Source: Toxoplasma gondii ME49 (Eukaryota; Apicomplexa; Conoidasida; Eucoccidiorida; Sarcocystidae). Taken from it: a stretch of DNA of 64,000 nucleotides. How positions within the stretch are numbered: the first letter of the stretch is position 1; each line of letters starts with the position of its first letter. The DNA lies in contig NC_031473.1 of the NCBI RefSeq assembly GCF_000006565.2, positions 124,001 through 188,000 of the forward strand. Direction: 5' to 3'. Below are positions 60,501 through 64,000 of the stretch, piece after piece. The translations under genes and the position numbers were made by a program. Under the pieces are notes generated by a model. It was given only the letters and a program-made list of their open reading frames with translations, had not been told where the DNA came from and made no database searches.

Positions 60501-63500
60501 CTGCCACCGTTCCCCTCCGCTCGGCCGCTGTATGTTAAGCCGCGAAAGAACTCGCAGGCGTTCCAGAACGTCGCGGTTTCTGTGTCGCGAAATGAGACTG
60601 AAATGACTGCGTCTTCGCCTGCGACTTCTTTCGACGGACCCCGCGCCGTGTCTCTGTCTCCGGAGGGACGAGGAGCGAGAGAGAGCAGCGACGGGGGAGG
60701 CGCCACTGCACCTTCCGACCTACACAGCCGTCCTGCCCGAGCCAGGTCGCTGGTGGCTGCCATGCTCCACACTTACCCCACCTGTCCCCAACCCCCATCG
60801 GATTTGTCTCTGGTCACGCCTCCGCCTGCTTCGCCTTCTTCTCTCAACGAGGTGCAGGCCTCGCGCTCCTCTCCAGCGAGGATTACGTCAGTCGAGCTGG
60901 GCGCTCTGGGGAAACAGCAGGGCGAAGCCGCGCCTGCAGGCACAGACGCAGTGGAGGAAGACAGAGACGCGACGGAAGACGCTCGAGGGTCTTTGTCGTC
61001 TCCAACTGGTGCCTCCAGGCGGGGGGACCGCTGTCGCCGGAGCTGGAGTTCGTGTGAGGCGCGTTCGTCCGTGGAGATGAAGCCGAATCTCTCGATACGA
61101 GACACCAGGGCTAGCGAATCTCCCCTCCAATCGGCTGCTCCGCTTCTTTCGGAAGAGAAGAAGAGTCGCAAGGCCCAGTCTTGCGCGCAGTGTCGGCGAT
61201 GCGGCCGGTCCCGCACCCGCTTGCAGCCTTCTGGGCGTCTTGGCTCTTCCTCGCGAGAAGACCTCGTCGGGGAGGCGGACTCGCATGTCTCCCCCGAAAA
61301 AGAGGTTTTTGTCTCTTCCAGGAGGGAGAAGAGAGAGGAGCAGGTGCCGCGCAGCCGGAGAGAGGAACGGAGGGACAGACGAGGCCGTAGATGGCGACGA
61401 GGTCGACGGAGGAGGAAGGCGCGAGAGTGCAGCGAGACTGAAGAACGCAGGGACTCGTCCTCTGAGTGGAGTGGAACGCAGTACAGCAGCCAGGAGAGAA
61501 GAAGTCACGAGGCTGTGGGGGGCGTAGCCCAGCTGACGCCGATTTGCGTAGACGATGAATGTGGTAAGGGCGATGCTGGTTTGTCTCCGCTTCTTCGGAG
61601 TGAGGCGGAGGAGTCTGAGGGTGAGGGAGACATGCGCGAGAGGCAGATCTACGAGACGCACTCGGACGGAGACGTCGAGGAATTGAGCGAGGAAGAGCGA
61701 GAAGACCGGGGGCGTTCGTGGCTGCGCTGGCTGTTCCCCTGGGGGGTCGGTGAGGGCCAGGGAGGCGAGAAGAACCGTCGGAAGCGCAGTAGATCTGAGG
61801 GCAGGAGAGAACGCGAATTCATCAGTGCAGAACGCCGGTACTTGGAGCACCACAGACGAAGCCGGGTGTCCAGCGTCGCGGACTCGCGGTGGGGAAGCGG
61901 CAGCGAAGCATCTGCGGACGCCTATCCTGCTTTGAGAAGGAGGAAAGGGAGTCGCGTCTACCCTGTGTCGAAGCCACAGTGGTTCCAGCCTTCCGGTCTC
62001 ACTGCATGCAGTTCGAAGAATTCCTGGCTCGCTGTCCCCCCCGACATCTCGCTGGTCTCCGCGGCTCCTGCTCTTCCCACTCCTTCGCCTTCGTCTCTCT
62101 CCTTTTCTGGACTCGACCAGGAACTGGACTGCGACGCGAATTCTTCGACCGCAGTTTCTTCTTCACTTCCCGACTCCACTGCCTGGCAGGGAAGTGGAGC
62201 GGCCGCTTCTGCTTCGTCTCCGTCTCTCCGCGCGTCTGTGGACGCTCATTTCGCGGAGGCAGAGCTGCACGCGGCGGAACACAGCGACGGCGTTTCTGTC
62301 TCTCCGAGGAACTCGCCTGGGGCCCTGAGCGCGCGTCCGATGTCTGCCGCTGGGATGCCGAACCCAGAGTCAGGCATTGCAACTCAGACGCCGCAAACTC
62401 CCCAAACTCCGCATACGCAGAGGCCACTGCTGTTAGCGCAGAGTCTGGTGGCAGCAAGCGGAAAGCCTCTGCCGCCGACGCGAGCGGACTTTGAAGCTCA
62501 GCGAAGCCAGGGCCTGGGCGATTTGTCTCAGAAAACGCCGCGAGTCTTCAGTCCACAAGGTTTAGGCCGCAGCCAGGGATATGGTCCAGGGGGCTCCTCC
62601 TACGCGCTGGACTCGTCGCGGGAGGCTGGACCGAGCGGGCGTCTCTCGGCGACGCCGTCGACGCGCCTGCAAGGGAGTGGAGGACCTGCATTCCCTCACT
62701 CTTCGTTTCCACAGGCGATCGGAGCCGCGGGGACGCCGACGGCTCCCAGCCGCGACAGCAGGACGTTTTTCGGAGACACCGGGGCCGCTCGAGCGAGTCG
62801 CGCAGGCCTCAGCGGGCGGCTCGCGAGCCGCGGCACGGCGCTCGCGCCCAAAGGCACCCGGCGTCTGAAGAGTGGCTACTCCGTGGGGGCGGCCGACGCG
62901 AAGGACAAACAGAAGGGGAAAGTCCTCAGGTACCAGCTGGTGCAGAAGTTCCACGACCGCCTGCCCTGGTGGGTGGCGCGCATCATCGTCTACACGGACG
63001 CGGCGCTCGAGAACTGCCGGAGACGCCGGCGCCTCATGCAGCGGGCGACGTGGAAGACCAAAGTTGCGATGCCGGTTCGGAACATGTTGGGGCTCTTCAG
63101 CGACGAGAAAATCGAGACCTGGTACGTCCAGTGGCTCAACGCGTTCAACGCGAAGTACTACCCCCGAGTCGCCTGGCTCCTCTTCCTCATTTGCTTCTAC
63201 GCAACCGCGTTCCACGGCCTCCTCCGACTTCGCGGATTCATCGAAAACTATCCTCTGTGCATCGACGCCGTCAGGGTAAGGAAGGCAAGAAGCCGAAGGA
63301 AGCGAACCGGTCTGGATCGATGCGGAGGGAACGGTGTGTGCAGAGCCGGCGAGTCGGGTGGAGAGCACCGCCAACGTCGTAGGAGCAGCGCAGCTCGGTT
63401 CTCTTTTGTGGAGAAACAAGCGAGTGTCGAGGTTCTCCTCGAAGAATGCCTCATCACGCTCCACTCATGCGCAGGCGCGTCTGCTGCTGAGACAGGAGAT

Positions 63501-64000
63501 CTCGCTGCTAGCACAGGGAGGTTCCCATTTTGACTTCGATGGCATGATGCAGATCCAACACCTTAGATTGCTGCAGAGGTTCAAACGGAGAGAGAAAGGT
63601 CGTTCGTGATGCACGGAGAGTTTTCTGGGTTTCTTGCTCGATTTAGATGTGAAACGCATCGGAGCTCCCGCGAACAAGTGAAGAAGGAGGAACGCGCATG
63701 AAAGGTTTCTGCGGAGTGCAGCCTCGCTTTTTCGATCCACTCCCAATGTCGACAGGGCTGCTGAGAGTCGACACCAGCCGACACACACTGGCTAAAGCGA
63801 AGAAGCGAAATACGAAACCTGTGCATGTAGCGAGAGCTTCATCGTTCCACTTGAAAGTTTCTTCTTTGCACTCACTCTCTCGCAGGCGTCCCCTCTCGGA
63901 GAAGCTGGATTTCTCATCCTTGTCGCGGTGCGCTTTGCCTCTCAACCTATCTTGTCATTTCTGCTTCTTCTTCCTCTCCTCCGACACTCGGGCTCGAGGC
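57594..64000 (+). CDS. Very large multi-pass membrane protein, 3' partial
   Basis: The first ATG in the frame (57594, TCAAGATGCGG context) opens a single exon to 63275 of 1894 codons, spliced at AGG-GTAAGG in phase 0 to a second exon from 63886 past the window end. Residues 18-188 contain about six hydrophobic helices (FAVAVALLDLALYVLIG, SALIFIIALCDFVIV, YIMPVLIICNIASVFYM, VLTFLITGYPYVWLVAFVLIG, LYALQLISGSVAYF). A loop of about 1650 residues follows, made of Ser/Arg/Glu/Pro low-complexity sequence. A conserved-looking block (VRNMLGLFSDEKIETWYVQW) then leads to another helix at about 1857-1878 (VAWLLFLICFYATAF). Exon 2 adds a further helix (FASQPILSFLLLLPLL). The layout of helices, long loop and more helices suits a membrane signalling enzyme, channel or transporter whose functional part lies beyond the edge; no catalytic motif is visible. 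Long alternative frames over the loop are GC-rich shadows. Confidence 0.8.

Noticed and set aside
63276..63533. Read-through of the membrane protein after 63275
   Set aside because: AGG-GTAAGG is a strong donor. The sequence beyond turns basic and low-complexity, while the acceptor at 63886 restores a hydrophobic helix in the same phase.

Overview
This window looks like nuclear DNA of a coccidian apicomplexan close to Toxoplasma. It holds intron-rich genes with GTAAG/GTGAG donors and pyrimidine-tract CAG acceptors, GC-rich exons next to many (TA)n microsatellites, Ser/Arg/Glu-rich low-complexity protein, and two secreted proteins of the microneme type (chitin-binding-like domain plus EGF-like repeats). 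The species call is inference. No rRNA, CRISPR, insertion sequence or convincing tRNA was seen. Exon coordinates were placed by hand from homology, reading-phase continuity and splice signals.

Layout, left to right. (1) 2-5479 (+): 3' part of an alpha/beta hydrolase of the hormone-sensitive-lipase/arylacetamide-deacetylase kind, entering from the left edge. (2) 9066-10073 and 12422-13390 (+): tandem pair of intronless microneme-like proteins. (3) 16850-23602 (+): RNA lariat debranching enzyme DBR1, at least 11 coding exons. (4) 24982-30470 (-): bystin/Enp1, eight coding exons, tail to tail with DBR1, with a start codon apparently split by its first intron. (5) 31358-32516 (+): ribosomal protein eL36, head to head with bystin across about 0.9 kb. 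(6) 34162-39175 (-): two poorly defined hypothetical genes, one with a coiled coil. (7) 40647-45423 (+): a 1364-residue hypothetical protein made by joining two long exons. (8) 47554-48420 (+): a possible proline-rich hypothetical gene. (9) 49864-53119 (+): 3' five exons of an unrecognised protein with a long Ser/Arg-rich tail. (10) 57594 to the right edge (+): start of a very large multi-pass membrane protein with a cytosolic-type low-complexity loop of roughly 1650 residues, continuing past the window.

Functional links: DBR1 (intron turnover), bystin (40S subunit biogenesis) and eL36 (60S subunit) form an RNA/ribosome housekeeping block, and bystin and eL36 may share a bidirectional promoter. 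The microneme-like pair is a separate, lineage-specific unit. The right half is mostly lineage-specific protein without recognisable domains.
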